Numbered from the stretch's first letter, positions 46,508-55,863 are shown. The stretch: 64,000 nucleotides of DNA from Thermodesulfatator autotrophicus (GCF_001642325.1 NZ_LSFI01000001.1:22316-86315), one strand, 5' to 3'. The notes: generated by a model not told the origin, from the sequence alone. Numbers and translations are program-made.

Positions 46508-48124
46508 CTAATCCTCCTTTCTGCTCTTTCGGGCTAAAACAATTCTCAATCCGCCGTGAATGGTTACCCCTATAAAAGCAAATATGCAGGCCAGCCAGCC
46601 GATACGGTCCAGCCAGGGAGAAAAATCTCGGCCGGGAAGATAGACACCTTTTATTTTGGCCAGACGGCCGTCTTTTCTGGTGTGGCAAGAAGCACAGGTT
46701 AGGGCGTCCTCCTTGGGGGCTACCATGTGAGAAAGCGCATGGTATTGTACTGTTTCTACAAAAGAGACCTTGCCACTAAAAGGAAGGCCAGCTTCGGCCA
46801 TTCCTGCCCTGGAGGCCTTGATCCAGTCAAAATCTGCCCAAAAAGCCCCACTTCCCTTGGGGCCAAATAGTTTGGGAATAATTATAAGCTTATTTTGGGG
46901 GTCATAAGGCTGCTTCCCTAAATGAACTTTGAAGGGATAGATACGAGATTCTTTGTCTTCCGGACTCCCATTGGGTTTTATTAAAGTTATAGGCTCATTT
47001 GCTTCAACTTTTTCACCAGGAAGGAGATAGGAAAAAGTTCCATTGTACCAGAAATATTCTGGTACCAGGTTGCGTCCCCACTTTAAGGTCCCTTTTTTGG
47101 TATGATATGAGGGTGGTCCTAAAGGGCTTTTTTCCACAATAGGTTTTCCGTTATTAAAGCGGCCAGCGGTGGACCAGTCCCAATAAGTATTGGTGGGTTT
47201 ACCCCTGGCATAAAAGGGGATATGGCAAGTTTGGCAGGCAACTTTATCAGTGTGGTCATTAAGCTTGATTAAACGCCAATCAAAAAGCCCCTTCTCCGGC
47301 TTATGGGGCCTGGCTCCGTGGCAAGATTCGCATTTGAGACGATAGCCTTCGTCTTTGGGTAAGGCCAAGTTTCTTTTGCCAGGAGCAGGGGTATCGTAAT
47401 GTCTTCCGGCTATCTGGTGGGCCAGAGTTGTATGGCAGGTGGCACAAGAAAAGTTTAGGCCTTTGGCATCCATGTGGACATCAAGTTTTCTAGAGGCTTT
47501 AACTAGCGTGGAATCTGTATCTCCCCTTTTTACGCCGTCTCCACCTCCGCTAAAAAAGTGGCACTTACCACAGGATTCCCGGCTGCTGCGCCCTACATTT
47601 TGGGCTATAAAGGAAAGATTAACAGCTTTAAACAGTTTTTTTCCGGCAAAGACTTTGTCTTTGAGAGGCGGATAGCCACAGTCAGTGGGAAATTTTTTGT
47701 AGGTCCCTGTAGTGTCGTGACATACCAGACAATCTATTTTTTCTTCTTGGCTTAAGTCAAAATTTTTATCTTTCCACCCGTAACCAGCATGACAACTGGT
47801 GCACCTGCACCAGTTAGAAACCACCGAGATTCAGTAATTGTTTATTACGTGGGCCTTTCCCATTAAGCGGTTGTTTTTTCCTTTCCAGGTCCAAGTCCAG
47901 TGCAAACTTTTATGAATTTGTTTTCCCGCTTTGTTATGGCAGGATAAACAGGCCCTGGTAACCTCTTCAGGAGATTTAAAATCTTTTTTTAAAATCTCAA
48001 ATTTGCTATGGTCCACAGTGGCCGGTGCAGGTTTAAAATATTTCGGCAAGCCTGGCCCGGTTGCAGCCCCAGCTGAAACCTTCATCACCCAGAACAAAAA
48101 TATTGCCCACCAGAGCTTTTTCAT
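46508..48124 (-). CDS. Octaheme cytochrome c, tetrathionate reductase family; in-frame TGA read as selenocysteine (candidate selenoprotein)
   Basis: Read through TGA at 47831-47833 (codon 98), this is one 538-aa protein. It has a signal peptide (residues 1-20), eight CxxCH heme motifs (starting near 59, 108, 132, 185, 227, 265, 297 and 477) and a C-terminal membrane helix (about 506-528). GGGDGVK (193-199) matches the Asp/Lys active-site segment expected from the octaheme tetrathionate reductase family; the Lys is a heme ligand there. HVINNY-TGA-ISVVSN sits where, from memory, relatives read VINNFC, so Sec would replace Cys. Both halves are in the same frame with no shift. Function on sulfur or nitrogen oxyanions is inferred. 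The alternative is a nonsense mutation or sequencing error. Confidence 0.85.
47794..47833 (-). promoter_or_regulatory. Candidate bacterial SECIS element after the in-frame TGA
   Basis: The TGA is at 47833-47831. Fifteen bases later AACTGGTGC pairs perfectly with GCACCAGTT (9 bp) around the tetraloop AGGT, which starts 24 bases after the TGA. Bacterial SECIS rules ask for a stem-loop just after UGA with an apical loop about 16-37 bases away bearing an early G. The top GGTGCAGGTGCACC closely resembles the E. coli fdhF element. Confidence 0.8.
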
Positions 48125-48206
48125 AAAAAACCTCCCAAATTGCAATTCATTTACAGAAACCATAAGTTGTTTTAATTAAAATAATCAAGGATAGTAATGG
48201 CCGGTT

Positions 48207-49145
48207 TTAAGAAGAAAAATTGGATGTTAGCGGATCAACGACTAATATATTCCCACCCTTTCTTTTGGCTTCATAAAGGGCCTCATCCGCCCGAAAGATA
48301 AGATCATCTATACTTTCTTGAATTTTTTTTCCTTCAGTATGAATAAAACGGGCTATCCCCGCGGAAAGACTAGCAGGAGCAACATCTTCTTGCTTAAATC
48401 GGTTTATAATGCGCCTGATCACCTTGCAGGCTGCTTCGGTATTACACTGAGGTAAAATTAAAACAAACTCATCTCCCCCGTATCGAAAAGGAAGGTCCAC
48501 ATAACGCCTGGTAGAAGAAACTATTATGTTTGCCAGCTTTTTTAAAAGATGATCTCCAGCCTGGTGCCCAAAGGTATCATTAAATTGTTTAAACATATCT
48601 ACATCAAACATGGTAAGGTGTAAGGGATATTTTTGGCGCCAGGCCTTATAACACTCCTCTTCTAGTTTTTCTTCAAAATAACGGCGATTAAATATCCCGG
48701 TAAGTGGGTCCTGCCTGGTTAAAAGTTCCAGTTTGGCGCGCAGTTCTCTTTCACGCAATATGCGTTTTATCTTGGCCTCAAGCTCATCTAGCTCAAATGG
48801 TTTGCGAATAAAGTCACTGGCTCCAGCTTCTATTACATCTTTGTACTTGATTTTTTGTCCGTAGGCCGTAATAGCAATAATATCTATAGCTGGATTTATC
48901 TCTTTAACTTTTTTTATCAAGGTTAAGCCATCCATATTGGGCATAAAAATATCGGTTATTATCAAGGTATAATTTTGCCCTTCTTTAATTAAGTCAAGGG
49001 CTTTTTGACCATCAGGAGCGGTGTCACAAGGGCAGTCATGGTGGGCTAGAAAAGACGCTATAAGCTTTCTGGTGAGAGGGTCATCTTCAACAACGAGAAA
49101 TCTTGTTTTTGCGGGCCTTTCCAGGCAAAAATTCTCTTTTTCCAT
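48207..49145 (-). CDS. Response regulator with GGDEF diguanylate cyclase domain
   Basis: A 312-aa two-domain protein. The REC domain is about residues 14-130, with the phosphoacceptor Asp in [13 protein letters not shown] near 65 and Lys in IRKPFEL near 115. The GGDEF domain (about 140-305) has an intact [10 protein letters not shown] active site and an upstream RYVD inhibitory (I-site) motif exactly five residues before GGDEF. It should make cyclic di-GMP under feedback control. Its start overlaps the Nudix gene by 59 bp; no shorter start keeps the REC domain whole. Confidence 0.93.
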   Translation of the reverse strand: MEKENFCLERPAKTRFLVVEDDPLTRKLIASFLAHHDCPCDTAPDGQKALDLIKEGQNYTLIITDIFMPNMDGLTLIKKVKEINPAIDIIAITAYGQKIKYKDVIEAGASDFIRKPFELDELEAKIKRILRERELRAKLELLTRQDPLTGIFNRRYFEEKLEEECYKAWRQKYPLHLTMFDVDMFKQFNDTFGHQAGDHLLKKLANIIVSSTRRYVDLPFRYGGDEFVLILPQCNTEAACKVIRRIINRFKQEDVAPASLSAGIARFIHTEGKKIQESIDDLIFRADEALYEAKRKGGNILVVDPLTSNFSS

Positions 49146-49581
49146 ACTTCCATTTTATATAATCGGCAATAATATCTCCATGGTCAAAGACTAGCTCATT
49201 AAATGGTATTTCGTCCAGAGAAAAAAGTCTGGCTAAGGCGGCATCATCAGCTCCCCTGGGTTCACCCTGGGCTTTAGCCACATAAACAGTGGTTATGGTG
49301 TGAAACCGCGGATCCCGCCCAGGGTCAGAGTAAGTATAAAACTGGCAAACCAGTTCTACCTCAAGGCCTGTTTCTTCATAGGCTTCGCGTCTGGCAGCAT
49401 CTTCCAGGCTTTCTCCATAATCCACAAAACCACCAGGGAGTGCCCAACCCAGAGGAGGATTCCTGCGTTTAATGAGAACGATTTTTTGGTCTATCTCAAT
49501 AATTATATCCACTGTAGGAAAGGGATTTTTATAAATTTCAACAACTTCACCACATTTAGGGCAGGTTTTTTCTTTTTTCAT
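49087..49581 (-). CDS. Nudix hydrolase with N-terminal zinc ribbon
   Basis: A 164-aa protein. Residues 7-10 CPKC resemble one half of a zinc ribbon; a second CxxC is not evident. The Nudix box [26 protein letters not shown] (residues about 51-76) is complete. Substrates of such proteins include ADP-ribose and other nucleoside diphosphates; the specific one is unknown. It overlaps suhB by 4 bp and the GGDEF gene by 59 bp, in the gatB-mtnA-suhB operon. Confidence 0.88.
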   Translation of the reverse strand: MKKEKTCPKCGEVVEIYKNPFPTVDIIIEIDQKIVLIKRRNPPLGWALPGGFVDYGESLEDAARREAYEETGLEVELVCQFYTYSDPGRDPRFHTITTVYVAKAQGEPRGADDAALARLFSLDEIPFNELVFDHGDIIADYIKWKYGKREFLPGKARKNKISRC

Positions 49582-50345
49582 GGTAGGTATTTAGAGGCAA
49601 TTTTCGTCATTTCTTTGTGTATAAGGCCGTTTGAGGCCACAATATGGTTTTGAAAGGGATCGTAAGGTTCCCCCAGGTAGTTGCTGACTTTTCCGCCAGC
49701 TTCTTCTACCAGTAGTATGCCAGCCGCGGTATCCCAGGGTTTAAGATGCGGTTCCCAGAAACCATCCAGGCGTCCACAGGCTACATAGGCCAGGTCAAGG
49801 GCAGCTGCCCCAGCGCGCCTTACTCCCTGTGCCTTTACCAAAAAATCGTGGAAAGCCTTAACCACCTTGACTGGATCCTCGTGAATGCCGTAAGGGAAAC
49901 CTGTAGCCAGAACAGCGTTGTTAAGGTCATCTATACGCGAAACACTGAGCCGCCTACCATTTAGATAAGCCCCCTTCCCTCGCTCAGCCCAGAAAAGTTC
50001 ATCAAGCATGACATGGTAAATGACTCCCAATACAGGCTGCTTGTCTTCCATAAGGGCAATACTTGGGGCAAACCAGGGGAAACGATGGGCATAATTGGTG
50101 GTGCCGTCTAAAGGGTCAACCAGCCAGTAACGCCCTACAGGCTCGGCCTTGGCTTCCTCTTCACCTAAAACAGGTATCCCCGAAGCCTTTAAAATATCCA
50201 CAATGAGCTTTTCACTCTTTAAATCTACTTCAGTTACCAGGTCAATTTCACCTTTACGGCGGATTTCTACCTCTTTATCAAAAAATTCTCGCTGGAGCCT
50301 CCCTGCTGCCAGAGCTGAAGCTTTAGCGAGGGCTAAAAAGTCCAT
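49578..50345 (-). CDS. suhB: Inositol monophosphatase-family phosphatase
   Basis: A 255-aa Mg-dependent phosphatase with both family signatures: [17 protein letters not shown] (about residues 75-91) with metal-binding aspartates, and [19 protein letters not shown] near 203-221. The GEEEAK segment (about 60-65) supplies the catalytic Glu. SuhB proteins act on inositol-1-phosphate or have roles in rRNA transcription; substrate is not determined. 3 bp after mtnA. Confidence 0.92.
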   Translation of the reverse strand: MDFLALAKASALAAGRLQREFFDKEVEIRRKGEIDLVTEVDLKSEKLIVDILKASGIPVLGEEEAKAEPVGRYWLVDPLDGTTNYAHRFPWFAPSIALMEDKQPVLGVIYHVMLDELFWAERGKGAYLNGRRLSVSRIDDLNNAVLATGFPYGIHEDPVKVVKAFHDFLVKAQGVRRAGAAALDLAYVACGRLDGFWEPHLKPWDTAAGILLVEEAGGKVSNYLGEPYDPFQNHIVASNGLIHKEMTKIASKYLP

Positions 50346-50348
50346 TTC

Positions 50349-51413
50349 CTACACCCCGAACAAGATTTTAAGGCTTTCGGTGTAAGGCGGTTGAACCACG
50401 CCCTTTTCCGTAATAATAGCCGAAATGTAGTGAGACGGCGTAACATCAAAGGCCGGATTTAGAGCGGATACTCCCTTAGGGGCAATTCTTTTTTTTGCAC
50501 AATAGAGTACTTCTTTGGGGTCACGCCATTCAATAGGGATATCCTGGCCGCTGCTGGTAGCCATATCAATAGTGGAAAGAGGAGCCGCTATGTAAAAGGG
50601 GATTTTGTTTTCTTTGGAAAGCACAGCCAGAGAATAAGTGCCAATTTTGTTGGCCACGTCACCGTTGGCCGCGATGCGGTCTGCCCCTACTACAATGGCC
50701 TGGACTTTGCCTTGGGCCATAAGAGAGCCAGCCGCAACATCAGGTATAATTTCCACCGGGACACCTACTTTTTTTAGTTCCCAGGCCGTAAGGCGTGCTC
50801 CCTGGAGCCAGGGGCGTGTTTCATCAGCGAGAACCTTTATATTTTTGCCAGCTTCATAAGCAGCCCTGATAACGCCTATGGCCGTACCATAACCCCCTGT
50901 GGCTAGGGCTCCAGCGTTACAATGGGTTAGCACCGTGGCGTTGTCAGGTATAAGCTTGGCCCCAAAGCGCCCCATGGCCTTGTTGGCCTCTATGTCTTCT
51001 TCCCAGATCTTTAGGGCCTCAGCCCTCAAAATTTCCACTACTTCCTCTAAAGAAACATTAAGGTCTTCTGCCCTATTAAGCAGGCGATCAATGGCCCAGG
51101 AAAGATTAACCGCGGTAGGGCGTGCTTTTTTAAGGCTTTCAGCTATTCTTCTAAACTTAGCCAGGAAATCCCGCTTGCTTCTGGCCTTAATTTTTTCAGC
51201 ACCCAGAACCAGCCCTATGGCTCCGGTAATCCCAATGGCTGGTGCCCCCCTCACAACCATGTCTTTAATGGCCTTTTTTACCTCCTGAGGAGTGCGCAGG
51301 CGTAGATATTTTTCTTGCCAGGGGAGAAGCCGCTGGTCAAGCAGACGTAAACCGCGGCTGTCCCACAAAATAGGCCGAATTATATCAAGGTTTGGTGGAA
51401 GATACTCTGGCAT
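50349..51413 (-). CDS. mtnA: Methylthioribose-1-phosphate isomerase
   Basis: Converts 5-methylthioribose-1-phosphate to methylthioribulose-1-phosphate in methionine salvage. The 354-aa protein carries VVRGAPAIGITGAIGL (about residues 49-64), THCNAGALATGGYGTAIG (about 162-179, active-site Cys), ETRPWLQGARLTAWEL (about 198-213) and VGADRIAANGDVANKIGTY (about 238-256, catalytic Asp). Distinguished from eIF2B-like ribose isomerase by length and these motifs. Overlaps gatB by 1 bp. Other salvage genes are not in the window. Confidence 0.94.
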   Translation of the reverse strand: MPEYLPPNLDIIRPILWDSRGLRLLDQRLLPWQEKYLRLRTPQEVKKAIKDMVVRGAPAIGITGAIGLVLGAEKIKARSKRDFLAKFRRIAESLKKARPTAVNLSWAIDRLLNRAEDLNVSLEEVVEILRAEALKIWEEDIEANKAMGRFGAKLIPDNATVLTHCNAGALATGGYGTAIGVIRAAYEAGKNIKVLADETRPWLQGARLTAWELKKVGVPVEIIPDVAAGSLMAQGKVQAIVVGADRIAANGDVANKIGTYSLAVLSKENKIPFYIAAPLSTIDMATSSGQDIPIEWRDPKEVLYCAKKRIAPKGVSALNPAFDVTPSHYISAIITEKGVVQPPYTESLKILFGV

Positions 51414-52840
51414 TACTGCTCCAACAAACGAGTAAGTATTTTATTGACTATTTTGGGATTGGCCTTACCCTTTGTTTCCCTCATTACCTGGCCTACAAAA
51501 AAGCCAATAACGTTCTTTTTACCCTGGCGATATTTTTCAACTTCTTTGGGGTTGGCTTCCAGTATCTTCTGGCAAAGGGCCTCAAGAGCGGCTTCGTCGC
51601 TTTCTTGTTTAAGGCCTTTTTCTTCAACTATTTTGGCAGGGTTTGCTCCTTTATAGACTTCTGGGAATATCTTTTTGGCTACTGTGGAGCTGATTACGCC
51701 TTCATCAAGGAGTTTTAACAGTTCAACGAAGTTTTCAGGGGTTAAATTAGTTTCGTCTATTTCTTTGCCTTCTTTATTTAATTCCCTTAAAACTTCGGTC
51801 ATTATCCAGTTACTTATAAGCTTGGGTTTGGGAAGGGCTTTGGCACAGGCCTCAAAAAATTCTGCTAACTTTCGCGAAGAGGTAATAATCTCGGCGTCAT
51901 ACTCTGGCAGATTGTACTCTTTAATGAAGCGTTCTTTTTTGGCATCAGGAAGCTCAGGTAAGGTTTCAGCAACTTCTTTTATCCAGTTGTCGTCTATTTC
52001 AATGGGAACAAGGTCTGGATCAGGGAAATAACGATAATCATGGGCCTCTTCTTTCCCTCTCATAGACTGGGTGACACCACGGGAAACATCAAAAAGTCTT
52101 GTTTCCTGGATAACTTCTTTACCGTCAAGAATTAGAGCAATCTGGCGTTTTATTTCATACTCAAGGGCCTTTTGCACGTGTTTAAAAGAGTTCATGTTTT
52201 TAAGTTCTACTTTGGTGCCAAACTTATCACTGCCTTTAGGACGGACAGAGATATTAGCGTCGCAACGAAGACTTCCTTCTTCCATGTTTCCGTCACATAT
52301 TTCAAGATAACGCAGAATAGAGCGAAGCTTTTTGAGGTAGGCCACGGCTTCTTCAGGGGAGCGCATATCAGGCTCACTGACAATCTCAAGCAGAGGCACA
52401 CCGGTGCGGTTAAGATCCACATAAGAGACCGGGCGTGTTTCATCGTGAATAAGCTTTCCAGCGTCTTCTTCCATGTGGATGCGCACCAGCCCGACCTTTT
52501 TCTTTGCGCCGTTAACTTCTATTTCTATATAGCCGCCTTCAGCTAGCGGAAGTTCATACTGTGAAATCTGGTAGCCTTTCGGCAGGTCAGGATAAAAATA
52601 ATTTTTTCGGGCAAAAACAGAAACGGGATTTACTCTGGCCTTGGTAGCCAGGGCCAGCTTTATGGCAAAATCTACCACTCGTTTGTTAAGCACCGGCAAA
52701 GTGCCTGGCATACCACAACAGACGGGGCAGACATGAGAATTAGGGGCAGCCCCAAACTCGGTGGAGCAGGAGCAAAAAATCTTGCTCTTGGTAAGGAGCT
52801 GGGCATGTACTTCCAGGCCGATTACTGCTTCAAAATCCAT
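51413..52840 (-). CDS. gatB: Aspartyl/glutamyl-tRNA amidotransferase subunit B
   Basis: Subunit that activates and amidates Glu-tRNA(Gln) or Asp-tRNA(Asn). The 475-aa protein starts [20 protein letters not shown] and has [17 protein letters not shown] (about residues 35-51), the metal cysteines CSCSTEF...[20 protein letters not shown] (about 86-101) and a C-terminal YqeY-like tail (about 330-475). gatA and gatC are not adjacent, as in many genomes. GGAGG precedes the ATG and a TTGACA promoter lies just upstream; it heads the operon through the GGDEF gene. Confidence 0.96.
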   Translation of the reverse strand: MDFEAVIGLEVHAQLLTKSKIFCSCSTEFGAAPNSHVCPVCCGMPGTLPVLNKRVVDFAIKLALATKARVNPVSVFARKNYFYPDLPKGYQISQYELPLAEGGYIEIEVNGAKKKVGLVRIHMEEDAGKLIHDETRPVSYVDLNRTGVPLLEIVSEPDMRSPEEAVAYLKKLRSILRYLEICDGNMEEGSLRCDANISVRPKGSDKFGTKVELKNMNSFKHVQKALEYEIKRQIALILDGKEVIQETRLFDVSRGVTQSMRGKEEAHDYRYFPDPDLVPIEIDDNWIKEVAETLPELPDAKKERFIKEYNLPEYDAEIITSSRKLAEFFEACAKALPKPKLISNWIMTEVLRELNKEGKEIDETNLTPENFVELLKLLDEGVISSTVAKKIFPEVYKGANPAKIVEEKGLKQESDEAALEALCQKILEANPKEVEKYRQGKKNVIGFFVGQVMRETKGKANPKIVNKILTRLLEQ

Positions 52841-52867
52841 AATATGCCTCCTTCAGAGGATAAAAAG

Positions 52868-52895
52868 AGCATATCTCTTGAAAATCAATTGTCAA
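52868..52895 (-). promoter_or_regulatory. Promoter of the gatB operon
   Basis: TTGACA (minus 52895-52890, perfect) with a 16-bp spacer to TATGCT (52873-52868). The predicted start is about 20 bp upstream of the gatB ATG. Confidence 0.65.
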
Positions 52896-52992
52896 CGCTT
52901 TTTAGAATAGTTTGGTTGAATGAAATTTTTTAGATAACTTGGATTAGAGATATTTAGAAAATGAGAGCATAAGATAGATAACAATTTTAGGA

Positions 52993-53263
52993 CTGTTATT
53001 GCAAGTCTTCTCATTGTCATTGCGAACGTAGCGAAGCAATCTTTATCCCGAGGAGTAGCGAAGGGATCAGAGATCGCCACGGCGACTACGTTGCCTCACG
53101 ATGACACCCTGTAAATGTAATATGTTCTATTCTATTAATAGAGATGACTTAGCCATTTGTGTTTTGCAATGATTCCCTTTGTCACTGCGAGGAGGCCAAA
53201 AGGCTGACGAAGCAGTCTCAAGACAGGTGAATAGTCAATTAAAAATATTTTACAATAGTCTCT
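52993..53263. repeat. Dispersed intergenic repeat cluster E
   Basis: Lies in the 536-bp gap between gatB and the HTH gene. It has a CATTGCGAACGTAGCGAAGC followed by AATCTTTAT (53019-53046), a degenerate GCCACGGCGACTACGTTGCC (53077-53095) and CACTGCGAGGAGG with GACGAAGCAGTCTCA (53183-53220). Right end TTAAAAATATTTTACAATAG matches the inverted complement of the left end of repeat D. The remaining 52896-52992 holds only AT-rich sequence. No gene. Confidence 0.72.
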
Positions 53264-53304
53264 ATGTTAATGAGAAAGTTTTTTCCGAGAAAAAGATAAG
53301 CAAG

Positions 53305-53332
53305 AGAAGGGATGCCCAAAGACATCCCTTCT
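53305..53332 (-). terminator. Hairpin terminator of the small HTH gene
   Basis: AGAAGGGATG and CATCCCTTCT make a perfect 10-bp stem with an 8-base loop, 45 bp beyond the stop of the gene. The following U-tract is poor, so efficiency is uncertain. Confidence 0.6.
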
Positions 53333-53376
53333 TCCTTTAATTGTTTGATGGGAGATGGTGTCTTTTGAAAGAAAAC

Positions 53377-53613
53377 CTATATTTTTCCGGCTTCTTTAAG
53401 CTCTTTAACAAAAGCATCAATGGGGTTTTCTCTCTTTCCGACTTTTTTAGGAATGTTAACTCCTCTTTTGCGAAGTTCAGTGACAACTTTCATTACTTGA
53501 AATTTGCTAATACCTAGCTTTTCAGCGATTTCAGCGGCGGACATGTTAAGATAGTTTTCATAGATAAACTTTACATCTTCTTTAGTAATAGGTCTGCTGC
53601 GTTTTCTAGCCAT
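53377..53613 (-). CDS. Small helix-turn-helix protein
   Basis: A 78-aa basic protein. Residues 9-52 fit a homeodomain-like helix-turn-helix: ITKEDVKFIYENYLNMSAAE then IAEKLGISKFQVMKVVTELR, where AAEIAEKLGIS and the following recognition helix are typical. It probably binds DNA; target unknown. Related short proteins occur across Thermodesulfobacteria-like genomes (impression, not checked). It has its own TTGACA promoter, GGAGG site and hairpin terminator. Confidence 0.82.
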   Translation of the reverse strand: MARKRSRPITKEDVKFIYENYLNMSAAEIAEKLGISKFQVMKVVTELRKRGVNIPKKVGKRENPIDAFVKELKEAGKI

Positions 53614-53641
53614 CTATTACCCCTCCTTTATTTTTTCTTTT

Positions 53642-53671
53642 TATTAAGAAAGAAATATAGACAAATGTCAA
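53642..53671 (-). promoter_or_regulatory. Promoter of the small HTH gene
   Basis: TTGACA (minus 53671-53666), 18-bp spacer, TTAATA (53647-53642). About 30 bp before the ATG. Confidence 0.5.
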
Positions 53672-53692
53672 GCCTAAAACATAAAAAATATA

Positions 53693-54448
53693 TTAAAAAG
53701 GAATATTCCAGGAAGAAATTTTATTAAGCAATTCAAAACGAGTTAGGTTGTGAAAGAGAGGAGTGATGGTAATATAGCCTTCTTTCAAGGCTACTACATC
53801 GGTATTTGGATCTTTTTCAGTAAATTCTTCACTACATTGCCAGTAATAAAGATTTCCATGAGGATCAATTCTTTTTTCAAACCTTTCTATAAGAGGTTTG
53901 GTACTTTGTGGCACGAATTTTATACCTTTTATCTTGTGAGCCGGTAAAAAAGGAATATTTATATTTAAGCAAAAATTACTTTTTATTTTGTTTCCTTTTA
54001 AAAAATCCAGAAGGCAGCTAACAAAATAAGCGGCAAAACAGTAATCAGGTTCTTTATATTCATCTAGAGATACTGCTATGCTTGGATAACCAAGAATAGC
54101 TCCTTCAGTAGCGGCTGAAACTGTTCCTGAGTAAAGTACATTGATGCCGACATTTGCGCCTCTGTTGATTCCTGAAAGAACTAGGTCTATTGGTGAATGA
54201 ATAATCTCCTTTAATGCTATTTTTACACAATCAGCTGGAGTGCCACTAACGGCATAGCCAAAAAAGATGTTTCCTCTTTTGACCTTTTTAACCCTTAATG
54301 GGTCAGCTATGGTAATAGCATGACCTACGGCACTTCTTTCTGCTTCTGGGGCTACGACAAAAATTTCGTGTTGGTTACATAAGGCGTCATACAAAGCACA
54401 AAGGCCTTCTGCGAAAATGCCATCATCGTTAGTTAAAAGAATCCGCAC
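53693..54448 (-). CDS. surE: 5'/3'-nucleotidase SurE
   Basis: A metal-dependent nucleotidase and survival protein. The 251-aa protein starts VRILLTNDDGIFAEGLCALY (the metal-binding DDG at residues 8-10) and continues VVAPEAERSAVGHAITI (about 33-49), GTPADCVKIAL (about 71-81) and SGINRGANVGINVLYSGTVSAA (about 92-113). The GTG at 54448 has GGAGG upstream and gives the usual N-terminus; 40 additional open codons upstream are not coding. The start overlaps the small Cys-protein stop by 1 bp. Confidence 0.94.
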   Translation of the reverse strand: MRILLTNDDGIFAEGLCALYDALCNQHEIFVVAPEAERSAVGHAITIADPLRVKKVKRGNIFFGYAVSGTPADCVKIALKEIIHSPIDLVLSGINRGANVGINVLYSGTVSAATEGAILGYPSIAVSLDEYKEPDYCFAAYFVSCLLDFLKGNKIKSNFCLNINIPFLPAHKIKGIKFVPQSTKPLIERFEKRIDPHGNLYYWQCSEEFTEKDPNTDVVALKEGYITITPLFHNLTRFELLNKISSWNIPF

Positions 54449-54636
54449 TAGAAATTGCCTCCTTCTTTGCTTATAAAATAAATGAGGCAGGCTTTTCTGT
54501 GGGGACAATAATCGTTTGGATGAGGACAACCTCTTTTCAATGGACGATATTCTCCTTCTTTGGCACAAAAGCCTAACTCTTCTTCAGAATTATTATTTTT
54601 TTCTTTGTTTTTATCTCTAAGTTCGGTATTCGGCAT
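54448..54636 (-). CDS. Small Cys-rich protein of unknown function
   Basis: A 62-aa protein. A charged, Asn-rich N-terminus (residues 1-20) leads to FCAKEGEYRPLKRGCPHPND and YCPHRKACLIYFISKEGG. The CPHPxxYCxxRxxC pattern suggests a zinc site or cluster and resembles short proteins from other anaerobic deltaproteobacteria-like genomes. It fits tightly between argJ (20-bp overlap) and surE (1-bp overlap), supporting that it is a real gene. Function not known. Confidence 0.75.
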   Translation of the reverse strand: MPNTELRDKNKEKNNNSEEELGFCAKEGEYRPLKRGCPHPNDYCPHRKACLIYFISKEGGNF

Positions 54637-55789
54637 TGATTTTTACATAATCATAGCTTAGATCACAGGTTAAATATTGAGCTTCTGCTCTTCCTTGCTT
54701 TAAATCAATAGTTACTACAAAATTTGGCTTTTTCATCTCTAGATGGGCTCTATTTTCACTTTCTTTCCCTGTACCAAGACCGTTTTCAACAATCTTTATT
54801 TCATTTATATAAATATCAACTTTATTTGGATCAAAATTTATGCCGGCCCTTCCCATGGCAGCCAGAAAACGGCCCCAGTTTGGATCTTCTCCAAAAAAAG
54901 CCGTTTTTACTAACAAAGAATTAGCTACGGTTTGAGCTATTTTAACGGCTCTATTTTCGTTTTCAGCGTTTATTATTTTTATTTTTACTAGTTTTGTTGC
55001 CCCTTCTCCGTCTTTTACAATAAAAGAAGCTAGTTCGTAACAAACTTCATAAAGAGCTTTTTTAAAGCTATCTATATTTCTATCTTCTATTTTCTTTTTG
55101 TAGCCACTTGCCAATAAATAAACAGTGTCATTGGTGCTAGTATCTCCATCAACGGTGATTCTATTGAAGGTTTTATCAACGGTATCTTTTAAAATCTTGT
55201 ATATTTTATCTTGAGCCAAAGAAGTATCTGTAAGTAAAAAAGCAAGCATAGTGGCCATGTTAGGAGCAATCATGCCGGCTCCTTTGGCAATACCTAAAAT
55301 GTTTATCTTTTCTCCAGAGATTTCAATTTGACGACTGGCTATTTTAGGAAAAGCGTCGGTAGTCATGATAGCTTTGGCAAAATCTTGGTACTTATCAGGA
55401 GAAAGCCCTTCAATCAAAGGAGGTATAGCCTCTATTATTTTTTCCTTAGGAAGACGTTCTCCAATAACTCCGGTTGAAGCTGGAAGAATTTCCTCAGGAA
55501 GACAATTAAGCTTTTGAGCGAGATAGGAAGAAATTTCTTGGGCATCGTTAAGCCCTTCTTCTCCGGTGCAGGCGTTAGCGCAACCGCTGTTTACCAGTAT
55601 AGCCCGAAAGGCATTTCTTTTGGCCAAAAGCCCTTGAGCCAGAAGCACCGGGGCAGCTTTAACCAGATTGCTAGTAAAAACTCCGGCTCCCTGGACTGGT
55701 TTTTCGGCATAAATCAACCCCAAATCAAGCGCTTCTTTTTTTATGCCACTGGCTACCGCGCTAAAAGAAAACCCTTCAGGAATAAACAC
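54617..55789 (-). CDS. argJ: Bifunctional ornithine acetyltransferase/N-acetylglutamate synthase
   Basis: Recycles the acetyl group from N-acetylornithine to glutamate in arginine synthesis. The 390-aa precursor cleaves itself; the cleavage segment KGAGMIAPNMATMLAFLLTD (about residues 174-193) has the catalytic Thr in ATM. Also seen: ILVNSGCANACTGEEGLNDA (about 64-83) and EDPNWGRFLAAMGRAG near 298-313. GTG start behind GAGGAGG. A separate ArgA-like acetyltransferase (27.9 kb) overlaps in function. Confidence 0.95.
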   Translation of the reverse strand: MFIPEGFSFSAVASGIKKEALDLGLIYAEKPVQGAGVFTSNLVKAAPVLLAQGLLAKRNAFRAILVNSGCANACTGEEGLNDAQEISSYLAQKLNCLPEEILPASTGVIGERLPKEKIIEAIPPLIEGLSPDKYQDFAKAIMTTDAFPKIASRQIEISGEKINILGIAKGAGMIAPNMATMLAFLLTDTSLAQDKIYKILKDTVDKTFNRITVDGDTSTNDTVYLLASGYKKKIEDRNIDSFKKALYEVCYELASFIVKDGEGATKLVKIKIINAENENRAVKIAQTVANSLLVKTAFFGEDPNWGRFLAAMGRAGINFDPNKVDIYINEIKIVENGLGTGKESENRAHLEMKKPNFVVTIDLKQGRAEAQYLTCDLSYDYVKINAEYRT

Positions 55790-55863
55790 TTTTGCCTCCT
55801 CATTACAAAGATAGCCTTAATTTCTAATGGAAAAATTTGGTTGAGAAAAGATTTTTTCTTCTA

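Noticed and set aside
46508..48124. Octaheme gene as a nonsense-mutated pseudogene
   Set aside because: Everything else in the frame is intact, TGA sits where relatives are thought to have Cys, and a SECIS-like hairpin follows at the right distance. Kept as the alternative in the finding.
47831..48163. Short cytochrome ORF ending at TGA as a separate gene
   Set aside because: It holds only one heme motif, ends mid-domain, and the downstream frame continues in phase with the rest of the octaheme protein; read-through is the better model. Its first 13 codons also lie before the ribosome site.
52892..53080. Open frame of 62 codons on the minus strand
   Set aside because: Partly repeat cluster E sequence, no ribosome site, overlaps the gatB promoter region.
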